Shown here one piece after another: positions 24,590 through 33,263 of a stretch of 64,000 nucleotides of DNA; position 1 is the first letter of the stretch, and each line of letters begins with the position of its first letter. The stretch lies in the NCBI GenBank assembly GCA_964601225.1, contig CAZRMM010000004.1, positions 1 through 64,000 on the forward strand. Reading direction: 5' to 3'. Under the pieces are notes generated by a model. That model ran no database searches. It saw only the letters and a list, made by a program, of their open reading frames with translations, and was not told the origin of the DNA. The stretch is from CAYRGC01 sp964601225 (GTDB taxonomy: Bacteria; Patescibacteriota; Gracilibacteria; Peribacterales; Peribacteraceae). Made by a program: the position numbers and the translations under genes.

Positions 24590-25597
24590 ATGAAAACACC
24601 TCTCGCACTTTTTTCCGCCGTCATCGTCCTCGCACCGCCGTTCGCGGCAGCGGCTGAGATCGCGCCCACGTTCCCCGACATCCGTCTTGGAAGCGCGTAC
24701 GAAGAAGCCGTTCGGTGGGCGTCGGAGAAAGGCATTTTCAAAGGTATGCCCGACGGACTCTTTCATCCGGAGGACGCTGTCGACCGTGCAACGGCTCTAA
24801 CGTTGCTCGTGCGCCGCTCGGGGAAGGAAGTGGCGGCCGTCGGTTCGGGAAGCACTTTCCTGGATGTTCCGACGGATGCATGGTATCGAGGCGCCGCTGA
24901 GACCGCTGTGGCATGGAAAATCATCGATGGACCGCCGAATCGTCCGAATTTCGAACCTTCGCGCGTCGTTACGCGCGAGGAGTTCCTGAAAATGCTTGCC
25001 ACTTCCGAGAGCAGACCTGTCTCCCCTTTTCCCTATTCCCCCGATACGGCCCTTTCTTCGGATACCGACTTCCCGGAGTTATGGAGCGCCGGTTTTCTGC
25101 GCGATGCGTATCTTCGCGGCGTCATTGACGTTGATGAAAAAGGCGCCCTCTCCCCTGCCCATCCTTTGACAAGGGGGGAAATCGCAATACTCCTTTGGCG
25201 CGACGACAGGGCGAACAACGGCGACGTCGGTCAAATTCTCGTCAGTGCCGCAGAACGGGAAATTCGAAGCCTCTTTGCTTTGATCGAGAAAAAGCAATTT
25301 TCTTCTGCGAACTACGGCGTTGTGCGTCTTCGAGCGCTTTCGGAGGCGATGCTTGTCAACGATCCCGATTCCTCGGTTACCCAGGGAATAGGAAAAATCA
25401 CGAGCGCTTTCGCATTTATCCTTGAGGAGTATCGTGCGGGAATAAGGAAGTCACCGAGCGAGGTTGCGGTCAATGCTTCGAAAGTTCGGGCGGTGATCGA
25501 AGAACTGCCGACGGGAAAAGTCTTTACGGATCTCGGAAAACGAATTGGTGCCTTGGCTGCGGCCCTGGAATCCCAGGCATCCGCTCACACGCAGTAA
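24590..25597 (+). CDS. Secreted SLH-domain surface protein
   Basis: A 335-aa protein with signal peptide (residues 1-22, ending PPFAAAA). Three S-layer-homology repeats follow at about residues 25-70, 85-130 and 150-200; landmarks include FPDI...YEEAVRWASEKGIFKG and VTREEFLKMLA. The C-terminal 130 residues are helical. SLH domains bind secondary wall polymers. Start at ATG 24590, with CACAAT 7-8 nt upstream. A paralogue lies just beyond tRNA-Ser(TGA). Confidence 0.85.
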   Translation: MKTPLALFSAVIVLAPPFAAAAEIAPTFPDIRLGSAYEEAVRWASEKGIFKGMPDGLFHPEDAVDRATALTLLVRRSGKEVAAVGSGSTFLDVPTDAWYRGAAETAVAWKIIDGPPNRPNFEPSRVVTREEFLKMLATSESRPVSPFPYSPDTALSSDTDFPELWSAGFLRDAYLRGVIDVDEKGALSPAHPLTRGEIAILLWRDDRANNGDVGQILVSAAEREIRSLFALIEKKQFSSANYGVVRLRALSEAMLVNDPDSSVTQGIGKITSAFAFILEEYRAGIRKSPSEVAVNASKVRAVIEELPTGKVFTDLGKRIGALAAALESQASAHTQ

Positions 25598-25618
25598 TGT
25601 TTGCTACACTGTGGTTAC

Positions 25619-25708
25619 GGAAGCGTGCCAGAGTGGTCGAATGGGCCTGACTTGAAATCAGGTATGCCCGCAAGGGCATCGTAGGTTCGAATCCTACCGC
25701 TTCCGCCA
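25619..25708 (+). tRNA. tRNA-Ser(TGA)
   Basis: Class II cloverleaf: acceptor GGAAGCG/CGCTTCC, anticodon stem CCTGA/TCAGG with loop CTTGAAA (anticodon TGA), long variable arm GCCCGCAAGGGC, T-arm TAGGTTCGAATCCTA, discriminator G and encoded CCA. A TACACT box at 25605-25610 is a likely -10. The following 120 bp before the next gene hold no feature I recognise. Confidence 0.97.
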
Positions 25709-25831
25709 AACTGCGGACTAGAGAACAGAATTCTTCCCTTGGTGGTGCCGTGAAGATGCTCGGAAAACCCGCAAGCGAAAAGAGGGCTTCAGCCTTGCCT
25801 GGGGAGTGCCATCTTAGTAGTGTGTTTCCTC

Positions 25832-26842
25832 ATGCGTACAACAATTTCCCTTCTTTCGGTGGCGACGCTGCTCTTCGCGTCCGTCACGACGGCGTCTGCA
25901 CAAGATGGAAAGTTTAGGGATGTTTCTCCGGACGATTTTGCTGCTCCGGCAATTGAGTATCTTCGATCAAGGAATCTCATTGCAGGCTACGAGGACAACA
26001 CCTTCCGACCGAATCAGAAGGTAAACAGGGCGGAGGCAGTAAAGCTCATAGCTTCCTCCATTGCAGGGGAAAATGAAATCAAAGGCGCGGGAAGGGCCTC
26101 TTTCAGCGATGTTCCGGAGGATGCGTGGTTTGCACCCTATGTCGCTTGGGCGAAGAAGCAAGGATTCGTCTCCGGGAAGGGAGAAACGAAGTCCTTTCAG
26201 GCCAGCCAAACGGTAACGAAAGCTGAGTTTTTGAAAATGCTTTTCCTCTCGCGCAAAATCGACCTACAGGCATTCGGCGATATCACGGCCCCCTTGGCCA
26301 CGGATGTGACAAGCGCAAAAGAATGGTACTTCCCGGTTATGCGGTATGGACTCGCGACAGGCGTTACCGCGGTGTCGAAAAACGGCACGCTCGGTCCCGC
26401 GAGGGAAGTTACGCGTGCAGACGCAGCCGTGTTCCTTTACCGTTTCTTCCTGTCGCGCGAAGGCTCAAAAACGCAGGACTTACTCTTGTCTGCGAAGGAT
26501 GATCTTGAAAAAACCCTGTCCGCACTCGAACGCGGCGATCTCACCATTGCCGACCAATCGTCCATTCGCGCCGTTCTGAGCGCACGAGGCGCACATCAGT
26601 TCCGACCCGACGAAGTTCCCGTAAAGGTTGCCGTTAAAACTGCGGAGGGTTACCGCTCTCTTGTTCAAGCGTATCGGTCGGGACTCGCCGGCGATTTACA
26701 GAAAGTGGTGACACTGTCTTCCGCCGCCTGGAAATCCGGCGACGCCGCTTTGAAAATTTCTCCCGATGCATCGACTCTGGCAAAGCAGCTGCAGAAGTAC
26801 GCGAAGAGTTTTGCGGACCAGGCGCGCGCCAGCATGCAATGA
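25832..26842 (+). CDS. Secreted SLH-domain surface protein (paralogue)
   Basis: A 336-aa protein with signal peptide (MRTTISLLSVATLLFASVTT, cleavage near ASAQ). Three SLH repeats: FRDVSPDDFAAPAIEYLRSR near residue 27, FSDVPEDAWFAPYVAWAKKQ near 90, and a third ending VTRADAAVFLYRF. A helical C-terminal region of about 120 residues matches the layout of the SLH protein across tRNA-Ser. ATG 25832 is chosen over an ATG 12 bp upstream; TAGTGT lies 8 nt before it. Its stop overlaps the riboflavin kinase start (ATGA). Confidence 0.85.
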   Translation: MRTTISLLSVATLLFASVTTASAQDGKFRDVSPDDFAAPAIEYLRSRNLIAGYEDNTFRPNQKVNRAEAVKLIASSIAGENEIKGAGRASFSDVPEDAWFAPYVAWAKKQGFVSGKGETKSFQASQTVTKAEFLKMLFLSRKIDLQAFGDITAPLATDVTSAKEWYFPVMRYGLATGVTAVSKNGTLGPAREVTRADAAVFLYRFFLSREGSKTQDLLLSAKDDLEKTLSALERGDLTIADQSSIRAVLSARGAHQFRPDEVPVKVAVKTAEGYRSLVQAYRSGLAGDLQKVVTLSSAAWKSGDAALKISPDASTLAKQLQKYAKSFADQARASMQ

Positions 26843-27249
26843 AAGCAATGCCCTCCATGCGTTTCACGGGCACGGTCGTTCGCGGTCTTGGGATCGGCGG
26901 TACGCGCGTGCGCATACCGACGATCAACATAGAGGTCGCATGTGTCCCTGCAAAATTGTCGCACGGCGTGTATGCGGGAAAAGTGCTTCTACAGGGGCAT
27001 CTGCTGTCGGCGGCCATTCATTACGGTCCGCGTCCGGCTGTGAAAGCGCCTGAGAGTTTCGAGATACATGTCCTCGATACGCATATCGTCTCTCCGCCGA
27101 AGAAAATCGAAATAGAGATTTTGCAACGCCTTCGCGACATCAAGGACTTTCCGTCCATGGACGCGCTTAGGGAAGCCATTGCGAACGACGTGAAGCGCAC
27201 GCGTGAAATCGTTGCGAATGCCTCGCCGGGCCAGCACAAGGTGGGTTAG
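26839..27249 (+). CDS. Stand-alone riboflavin kinase domain
   Basis: A 136-aa protein matching the riboflavin kinase (RibF C-terminal) barrel alone: FTGTVVRGLGIGG, then RIPTINI in place of the usual GFPTANI, GVYAGKVLLQG, AAIHYGPRPAV, ESFEIHVLD, and the C-terminal RLRDIKDFPSMDALREAIANDV. It would phosphorylate riboflavin to FMN. The FAD-synthetase half found in bacterial RibF is absent here. ATGA overlap with the SLH gene gives coupled translation; Met 4 or 7 are alternative starts. Confidence 0.85.
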   Translation: MKAMPSMRFTGTVVRGLGIGGTRVRIPTINIEVACVPAKLSHGVYAGKVLLQGHLLSAAIHYGPRPAVKAPESFEIHVLDTHIVSPPKKIEIEILQRLRDIKDFPSMDALREAIANDVKRTREIVANASPGQHKVG

Positions 27250-27258
27250 CATACGAAC

Positions 27259-28575
27259 ATGGGCGTCCGTGCCGCAATACAGAAGCTCCTCCCGCCGCGT
27301 CATCCCCTGCGCGCCGCATATCATCGTGCGCGCGGACTCGTCGCCGCGACACGCGCGGGATTTCCTCAAAAAAGCCTTCGCATCATCGGCGTTACGGGAA
27401 CCGATGGCAAAACGACCACAGTCGGAATGACGGCGCACATACTTCGATCCCAGGGAAGGAAAGTCGGCGCGTGCTCCACGACGTTCTTTCGCATCAACGA
27501 CGAAATCCGGTGGAACGAGACGCATATGACGAGCGTTGAACACTCGGTCTTTCAACGGTCTTTGCAGGAATTCGTAGACCATGGCTGCGAATACGCTGTC
27601 ATTGAAGCTTCATCGCACGGGCTTGTTCAAGGACGGCTCGGGCCGATCCATCCTGAAGTCGCTGCGATTACGAACACATCGCTGGAGCACCTGGATTACC
27701 ACGGAACAATGAAGCGCTACCGAAGAGACAAGTCCATTCTCTTCCGGTGCTTACGAAGAGGAGGCACCAAAGTGATCAATGCGGAAGACGGAAGCTGCGA
27801 AATCCTTTCTCGCATTTCCCGCGGCGGGACCATCTTCTATTCGACGGAAGAAATGCCTCCAGCCGCCTCGAAAAACGACGGGCTGTTGTGGATCTCTGGC
27901 TTGAAAGTAAACGAAAGCGGTTCCTCGGCCAAAGTGCACTGGAAAAAGGACGGCAGAGAAACATGCGATGACCTGCATCTCTCCATTCCCGGCTCGTACA
28001 ATATGGAAAACGCCTTGGCATCCGTCGCCTGCACGCTCGCCGTCGGAATCGACATACACGCTGCCTGCCTTTCTCTAAAATCATTCCAAGGGATTCCCGG
28101 GCGACTTGAGCGCATCGACGAAGGGCAAAAATTCTCCGTTTTTGTTGATTTTACGGTTACTCCATTGGCTTATGAGCGAGCCCTGACAACAATTCGCGAA
28201 ATGCATCCGGGAGGCAGACTGCTGGTTCTCACGGGGGCCTGCGGCGATCGAATGCGAGAAAAAAGGCCGCAAATCGGTTCCATCTGCAGCCGAATAGCGG
28301 ACGTCGTTGTCGTGACGACGGATGAGACTCGACAGGAAGATCCCCTCACCGTGATCGACGAAGTATGGGAAGGGGTGAATCAGACCCAGACGGAAGCGAA
28401 AAAAATCATCGATCGTCGTGAGGCCATTTCATGGTTGATGGAACAGGCAAAGCCGCATGACGCCGTCGTACTCTGCGGCATGGGCGCATGCCAAAGCATG
28501 CAAACGCGAGACGGTCTCGTTCCTTGGGATGAACGCGAGGTGGCACGCGAGTGTCTTCGGGCATTGCGGGCATGA
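27259..28575 (+). CDS. MurE-like Mur ligase lacking the N-terminal domain
   Basis: A 438-aa Mur ligase that resembles UDP-MurNAc-tripeptide synthetase. P-loop GVTGTDGKTTT at about residue 44, EASSHGLVQGR, TNTSLEHLDYHGT, SIPGSYNMENALA, and LTGACGDRMREKRPQIG are clear. The roughly 90-residue UDP-binding N-terminal domain is missing. Two family signatures are changed: the DYAHTPD block reads DFTVTPLA, and the DNPR amino-acid-selectivity motif reads DETR. The added amino acid may therefore differ, or the enzyme may act on another substrate. TAGCAT ends 6 nt before the ATG; the stop overlaps rnhB (ATGA). Confidence 0.8.
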   Translation: MGVRAAIQKLLPPRHPLRAAYHRARGLVAATRAGFPQKSLRIIGVTGTDGKTTTVGMTAHILRSQGRKVGACSTTFFRINDEIRWNETHMTSVEHSVFQRSLQEFVDHGCEYAVIEASSHGLVQGRLGPIHPEVAAITNTSLEHLDYHGTMKRYRRDKSILFRCLRRGGTKVINAEDGSCEILSRISRGGTIFYSTEEMPPAASKNDGLLWISGLKVNESGSSAKVHWKKDGRETCDDLHLSIPGSYNMENALASVACTLAVGIDIHAACLSLKSFQGIPGRLERIDEGQKFSVFVDFTVTPLAYERALTTIREMHPGGRLLVLTGACGDRMREKRPQIGSICSRIADVVVVTTDETRQEDPLTVIDEVWEGVNQTQTEAKKIIDRREAISWLMEQAKPHDAVVLCGMGACQSMQTRDGLVPWDEREVARECLRALRA

Positions 28576-29303
28576 GACAAGTCCGCACGATTGCCGGCGT
28601 GGACGAAGCCGGAAGAGGAGCGCTCGCCGGTCCTGTCGTAGCCGCGGCGTGCGTTCTTCTTCTCCCTCTGACTAAATTACGTTGTTCTCCTCCTCGTTGG
28701 CGACCGAAGGGCTCGCATAACGGCCCCTTGATCGCCGACAGTAAAATCCTGTCTCCTGAGGCGCGAGAGGCTGCGTTTGCATGGATTACTGCTCACTGCG
28801 TCTATGGCATCGGAATGTCTTCAGCCTTGGACATCGATCAGCACGGCATCCTTTGGGCAACGAATAAAGCCATGTGCGTGGCAGTCGACAGTTTGAGGTG
28901 TCTACAGGAGGTTGATTGTCTTCTTGTCGACGGAAAGGACAAGTTTCAGTTCCCTGTGGAACATCGAAGCATTGTGCGCGGTGACCGCACTGAGGCATCT
29001 ATTGCGGCCGCATCGATCGTCGCAAAGGTCGCCCGAGACCGTTTATTGAGGGATGCGGAATCCATTCATGCGGATTTTCGTTTTTCCATTCATAAGGGAT
29101 ACGGAACTCCTGCACACCTAGCGGAGCTCCGCAGATTCGGCCCTACCTTGTTTCACCGGAGCAGTTTCGTTGCCAGGGCATTGGAAAAGCCGATTCTACG
29201 AACGGCGGGTCCTGTACCAATAGAGCAGCGCGCCGGCCAGAAAAAGCGGCGCCGTAAGCATTTGCCCCCTGGTAATGTGAATATTCGCGACGACGAAACC
29301 TGA
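28572..29303 (+). CDS. rnhB: Ribonuclease HII
   Basis: Cleaves RNA in RNA-DNA hybrids and at single ribonucleotides. The 243-aa protein has GVDEAGRGALAGPVVAAACV (first two acidic ligands), the third Asp in CLLVDGKDKF, and the SIVAKVARDRLL and HKGYGTPAHL segments. Residues 40-55 hold an insertion (CSPPRWRPKGSHNGP). The last 40 residues are basic and lie over the 3' end of lgt: the two genes overlap tail to tail by 108 bp. ATG 28572 overlaps the MurE-like stop. Confidence 0.92.
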   Translation: MRQVRTIAGVDEAGRGALAGPVVAAACVLLLPLTKLRCSPPRWRPKGSHNGPLIADSKILSPEAREAAFAWITAHCVYGIGMSSALDIDQHGILWATNKAMCVAVDSLRCLQEVDCLLVDGKDKFQFPVEHRSIVRGDRTEASIAAASIVAKVARDRLLRDAESIHADFRFSIHKGYGTPAHLAELRRFGPTLFHRSSFVARALEKPILRTAGPVPIEQRAGQKKRRRKHLPPGNVNIRDDET

Positions 29304-29975
29304 GAACGGTTGCTCTCGAAAATACTCAACAATGCACCGCAGAAACCCGTATTCCATGAGAAAAAGAGAGAAGGTTCTTCCATAGGGCTCTCCACGTTGT
29401 TTTGCGAGGTGCCAATAGCCCAGGAACAGTATCAAGACGTCTTTGAGCAGCGCGTAGATCTGAGTCGGGTGACGCAATCCTTCCACTCCGGGAATGAATA
29501 TGCCCCAGGGGAGCGTCGTAGGCGTGCCATAGAGCTCGAGATTGATGAAGTTCCCCAATCTTCCGAATGCCAATCCAAGCGCGGCAGGAACCACCGCTAG
29601 ATCCGCCATGGCCCAAATAGAAATATTCCTTTTGTTACAAGTCCAAAAAACGGCGATCGCCACGCCGATAAACCCGCCATGCGATGACATTCCCCCGTTC
29701 CATACGGCGAAAATCTGCAGAGGGTTCGCTGCATAATAGAGCGGCTGGTAAAACAAAACGTAGCCCAGCCGGCCTCCAACGATGACGCCGATGACGACCG
29801 CGGAGATCAGCGAGGACCACTCGTCCCGATTCAACAGCACTCGACGGAGATGTTGCAGGCGCGGAAGAAGATAGAAGGCCGACAAAAAAGCCAGGAGATA
29901 CATAATCCCGTACCAGTGGACGGAAAAACCGCCGATCGTCACGAAGACTGGCCGGGAGGGGAAGAAGGAAATCAC
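29196..29975 (-). CDS. lgt: Prolipoprotein diacylglyceryl transferase Lgt
   Basis: Membrane enzyme that adds diacylglycerol to the lipobox Cys, the first step for the lipoproteins of this window. The 259-aa protein has seven hydrophobic helices, VHWYGIMYLLAF at the N-terminus, GGRLGYVLFY, the signature GGMSSHGGFIGVAIA, and GRLGNFINLELYG with the essential Arg/Asn. The start is GTG at 29975; a TAGAGT box ends exactly 6 nt upstream, a leaderless GTG start. It diverges from tsaD. Confidence 0.95.
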   Translation of the reverse strand: MISFFPSRPVFVTIGGFSVHWYGIMYLLAFLSAFYLLPRLQHLRRVLLNRDEWSSLISAVVIGVIVGGRLGYVLFYQPLYYAANPLQIFAVWNGGMSSHGGFIGVAIAVFWTCNKRNISIWAMADLAVVPAALGLAFGRLGNFINLELYGTPTTLPWGIFIPGVEGLRHPTQIYALLKDVLILFLGYWHLAKQRGEPYGRTFSLFLMEYGFLRCIVEYFREQPFSGFVVANIHITRGQMLTAPLFLAGALLYWYRTRRS

Positions 29976-30050
29976 GACTGCACTCTACCCCGCACGGAGT
30001 CTGAGCGCGAAGTGCGTGCGGGTGCGGCACCCTTCCTGTACCGTCTCTTT

Positions 30051-31109
30051 ATGAGAATTCTCGGGATAGAGAGCTCGTGCGATGAAACCTCGGCCTCCGT
30101 CGTGTGCGACGGAACCGTTGTCTTGAGTAATGTTGTCTCAAGCGCCAGTTCCCGATACGAAACGCTTGCCGGAGTCATTCCCGAGGATGCCGCCCGCCGG
30201 CAAATGGAATGCGTCATCCCGGTCATCGACGCCGCGCTGCGTGAGGCAAAAGTTGGTCATGAGGAAATCGACGTCATCGCCCTCACCTATGGACCTGGTC
30301 TCATGGGTTCTCTTCTGGTCGGCACGGTAACGGCAAGAATGATTTCACTTGCCTTTGACTTACCTATCATCCCCGTTCATCACACGTTCGGCCATCTTTC
30401 CAGTGTTTGGCCCGGAACCAAATCTCCCGGTCCCCTTTTTCCCTGCCTTACTCTTTCCGTCTCAGGAGGTCACAGCGACCTCTGGTTGCGTACCAGCCAC
30501 TCGCAAGGCGAACTTCTGGGGCGCACGCGTGACGACGCTGTCGGCGAGGCTTTCGACAAAGGAGCATCCATGCTGGGACTTCCCTATCCCGGCGGGCCCT
30601 CTATCGCGAAGGCCGCCGAAGGCGGTTCGATCGACGCGTATCGTTTCCCCGCGCCTTTGCACGGGGACGACACGCTGGATTTCAGCTTCTCCGGCCTGAA
30701 GACTGCATTGCGATACCTATTGCGCGATGAAAAGCTGACGCCTCCGTTGCCTGCTCAGGTCCTGATGAATGTCGCCGCGTCATATCAACATGCGCTCTGT
30801 TCCCACCTGGTTGATAGAGTCGTGAGGGCCTTGAATCGATATTCTGAAGTTCGCGAAGTGCACGTAGTCGGCGGAGTTTCATCAAGCACGCATCTCCGGA
30901 CACTTTTGAGTGAGCGCGTAAATGCGCTTCCCGTACGTTGGCCTTCAGCCTTTGCGTATTGCACCGATAACGCCGCGATGATTGCGTCTGCCGCATATTT
31001 TCTTTTCCGGGAGCAGCCCTCCGTTCTCGCTCAGCCTTTCGAGACGCTTGCAACGGCGACACTCGGAAATGTCCTGCGCCCTATTGAAGGAAGGGCAAAA
31101 TCGCAGTGA
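30051..31109 (+). CDS. tsaD: tRNA N6-adenosine threonylcarbamoyltransferase TsaD
   Basis: Transfers threonylcarbamoyl to A37 of ANN-decoding tRNAs. The 352-aa protein has the ASKHA start MRILGIESSCDETSASVV, metal-binding His pair in VHHTFGHLSS, SGGHSDLW, RTRDDAVGEAFDKGA, and FSFSGLKTAL. ATG 30051 is supported by TACCGT ending 6 nt upstream; longer readings would overlap lgt. Its end overlaps the 28-aa ORF on the other strand. Confidence 0.96.
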   Translation: MRILGIESSCDETSASVVCDGTVVLSNVVSSASSRYETLAGVIPEDAARRQMECVIPVIDAALREAKVGHEEIDVIALTYGPGLMGSLLVGTVTARMISLAFDLPIIPVHHTFGHLSSVWPGTKSPGPLFPCLTLSVSGGHSDLWLRTSHSQGELLGRTRDDAVGEAFDKGASMLGLPYPGGPSIAKAAEGGSIDAYRFPAPLHGDDTLDFSFSGLKTALRYLLRDEKLTPPLPAQVLMNVAASYQHALCSHLVDRVVRALNRYSEVREVHVVGGVSSSTHLRTLLSERVNALPVRWPSAFAYCTDNAAMIASAAYFLFREQPSVLAQPFETLATATLGNVLRPIEGRAKSQ

Positions 31110-31167
31110 GAAGGATCCCGGCTATGCCGAGAACCGCAAAAGCACGAACGTAGACTTTCTTTTTCAT
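31081..31167 (-). CDS. 28-aa single-pass membrane peptide coupled to the PKD gene
   Basis: A short frame starting at ATG 31167, which overlaps the stop of the PKD protein gene as ATGA. The product begins MKKKVYVR, then has one hydrophobic helix (AFAVLGIAGILLTAILPFL) and ends one residue later. The basic start, single helix and coupled start are what a real small membrane protein would show. It overlaps the 3' end of tsaD by 29 bp on the other strand. No family is recognised, and expression is inferred only from the arrangement. Confidence 0.45.
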   Translation of the reverse strand: MKKKVYVRAFAVLGIAGILLTAILPFLQ

Positions 31168-33263
31168 GGTGTGACAGTAATGGATACGGAAGAGGAGTCT
31201 TCATTGCCCCACTCGTCGGTAAGAGTAAGGCTAACGGTGTACACTCCCGCGACATCGAAGACGTGTATGTATTTCGCGGTAGGGCCTTGGGCGAGAGTTA
31301 CCTTGGGATTGGCATCCGAACGTACGTCCCAAACGAAAGTCAGCGGGAATCCCGTGGAACAAGCGGAATCAAACTCAACCCCTTTGCCCGCTTGCACCTT
31401 CGTCCTGCTCGAGGTGATGCAGGAGCTCAGTGTCGGCCTTCGCACGACAATTGTGCGCTCCGCTGAAAATTCTTTTCCGGAAACGGTCACGAGCTTCAGG
31501 GTAACCTTGTACTCGCCGGGTTTTTTGTAGACGTGTTCCACGCGGGAGGGCCCGAGCTCGACGGCATCGTTTCGTTCCTCGTCACCGAAAAGCCACTTGA
31601 ATCCGGCGAGCGTTTCGTCGGGAGGGATGTAGCTTTCGGATGCGTCGAATTGAACGGTGAGCGGAGCGACCCCGTTTTCTGGACGTGCGGTGATCGACGG
31701 TTCTGCCGAGGCGGGCTTCACAAGAACGGCAAGAGGCACGCGAGCAACGTACCCATCGGCATTCTGTGCGACGAGGGTGACGTTGTACGTCCCCTCTTTA
31801 CGATAGGTCGCGCGGAAGGTCGTTCCCTGAATATCGGCCTCGGCATCATCGCTTTCCCAGAAAAACGTTACGAGCGGAATGCCCGTCTTCGGGGTTATTT
31901 CAACGAAAAGCGGCAGTTCGCCTTGAATTTTGTTGTTCACCACCGCGGGAGTGCCCTCGAAACGAAGGTCCTGTAATTGGAGCGTTTGCGTAACCCGCAC
32001 AATTTGGTTCAGTTCCGCAAGTGCGCCGCTGGCGCTCCTGGCCTTGATCACGACCGGATAAATACCTACCTCATCGTACGTGTGTCCTGCGCGAAAAAGG
32101 TCTGTACCGCGCTCTTCCTTGCCGTCGCCGAAGTCCCAAATAATTTCGCGGATCGGTTCTTTCGTCTCAAGCTTGAATACGGCGCCGAACGGGGCAGGTC
32201 CCATCGGGTTTTTCGGTTCCACCGTCATGGTAATTGGGAACGGCAGCGGGACCGGGTCTTTGACGCGAATGGTTCTTTTCAACGTTTGCTCAGCGTTGGA
32301 GGCAAGCTGAAGAACCGCGGTCACCTCATATTCGCCGGTAGTAAAGTACGTATGGGTAATCTCGGAAGTCTTCATGATTTCCTTTTTTGTGCCGTCTCCA
32401 AATTCCCAGGTCACCTGCTTCAGTTGTTTGGGATCCGCGAGAAGGGAGGCGATGCTGAACCGAGCGGGCTTTTCGATGACGGGCTCCTCCGGAATCACTG
32501 AGAAAACCGCGGTTGGAACATTCAGACGCTTCTGAATTCTCTTCGGCGATGCGCCATCGAACTGTATAAGCAGCGTTACGAGGTATGCCCCCTGCTTCGG
32601 GTACAGCGCAGTGAAAGTCGGGACGATCGTTTCCTGATCCATTTTACCGTCGCCGTTTCCGTCCCACTGATATTTCGCCGGGCGGTAACCGAGATTACGC
32701 AAGGTCGCGACGGCGCGCTCGACGCTGTAGGTCACGGAGACGGGAGCGACAAAATCCGAGGCCTTCGTCGGACTGACGACGTCAATGGCCAAGGCAGGTT
32801 CTCGGGTGATGAAATACGGGGTCGCCGCAGCCAGGAGCACACCCGGCACCAGAATGGCTACCAGAACGATGAGGCTTCTTTGGCGTAGGGCGGTGGACAC
32901 CTGCGAGTGACTGATACGCAAAACTCCGAGCCACCCCACGAGTAAGATTACGCCGATTCCGGAAAGGGAGGTCAGCACGCCTATCGACTGCAAATCGCGC
33001 AGTTCACCCGTGGGACTCGGCAAGGTCATAAGTAAAAATCCTTCCCAAATGAAAAATCCGACGTATGCGGCGAAAAAGAAAAATTGAATCAGCGTAGCCA
33101 ATCGCTTGCCCGAATTTTGCTCAAGCGTGTTTCTCGGCGGAGAGAGAGGGGGCGGTGTCGACTGAGTGGCTGCAGGCGACGGCGTCGTATCCGGGACCGG
33201 TTGCCGGGGCACCAGACCGTCAATGGGAACGCCGTTCTGCGGATCTTGAGGTGCGAGTGGCAT
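31164..33263 (-). CDS. Membrane-anchored multi-PKD-domain surface protein
   Basis: A 699-aa protein. A Pro/Thr-rich N-terminus is followed by three membrane helices at about residues 50-165, then repeated immunoglobulin-like PKD units with the signature W.FGDG: WEFGDGTKKE, WDFGDGKEE, WLFGDEERN and related copies, each with HTY- or HVY-type strands. There are roughly five to six units. PKD domains mediate extracellular protein or polysaccharide contacts. ATG 33263 overlaps the TGA of the upstream lipoprotein gene as TGATG. The next element is the 28-aa ORF. Confidence 0.85.
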   Translation of the reverse strand: MPLAPQDPQNGVPIDGLVPRQPVPDTTPSPAATQSTPPPLSPPRNTLEQNSGKRLATLIQFFFFAAYVGFFIWEGFLLMTLPSPTGELRDLQSIGVLTSLSGIGVILLVGWLGVLRISHSQVSTALRQRSLIVLVAILVPGVLLAAATPYFITREPALAIDVVSPTKASDFVAPVSVTYSVERAVATLRNLGYRPAKYQWDGNGDGKMDQETIVPTFTALYPKQGAYLVTLLIQFDGASPKRIQKRLNVPTAVFSVIPEEPVIEKPARFSIASLLADPKQLKQVTWEFGDGTKKEIMKTSEITHTYFTTGEYEVTAVLQLASNAEQTLKRTIRVKDPVPLPFPITMTVEPKNPMGPAPFGAVFKLETKEPIREIIWDFGDGKEERGTDLFRAGHTYDEVGIYPVVIKARSASGALAELNQIVRVTQTLQLQDLRFEGTPAVVNNKIQGELPLFVEITPKTGIPLVTFFWESDDAEADIQGTTFRATYRKEGTYNVTLVAQNADGYVARVPLAVLVKPASAEPSITARPENGVAPLTVQFDASESYIPPDETLAGFKWLFGDEERNDAVELGPSRVEHVYKKPGEYKVTLKLVTVSGKEFSAERTIVVRRPTLSSCITSSRTKVQAGKGVEFDSACSTGFPLTFVWDVRSDANPKVTLAQGPTAKYIHVFDVAGVYTVSLTLTDEWGNEDSSSVSITVTP

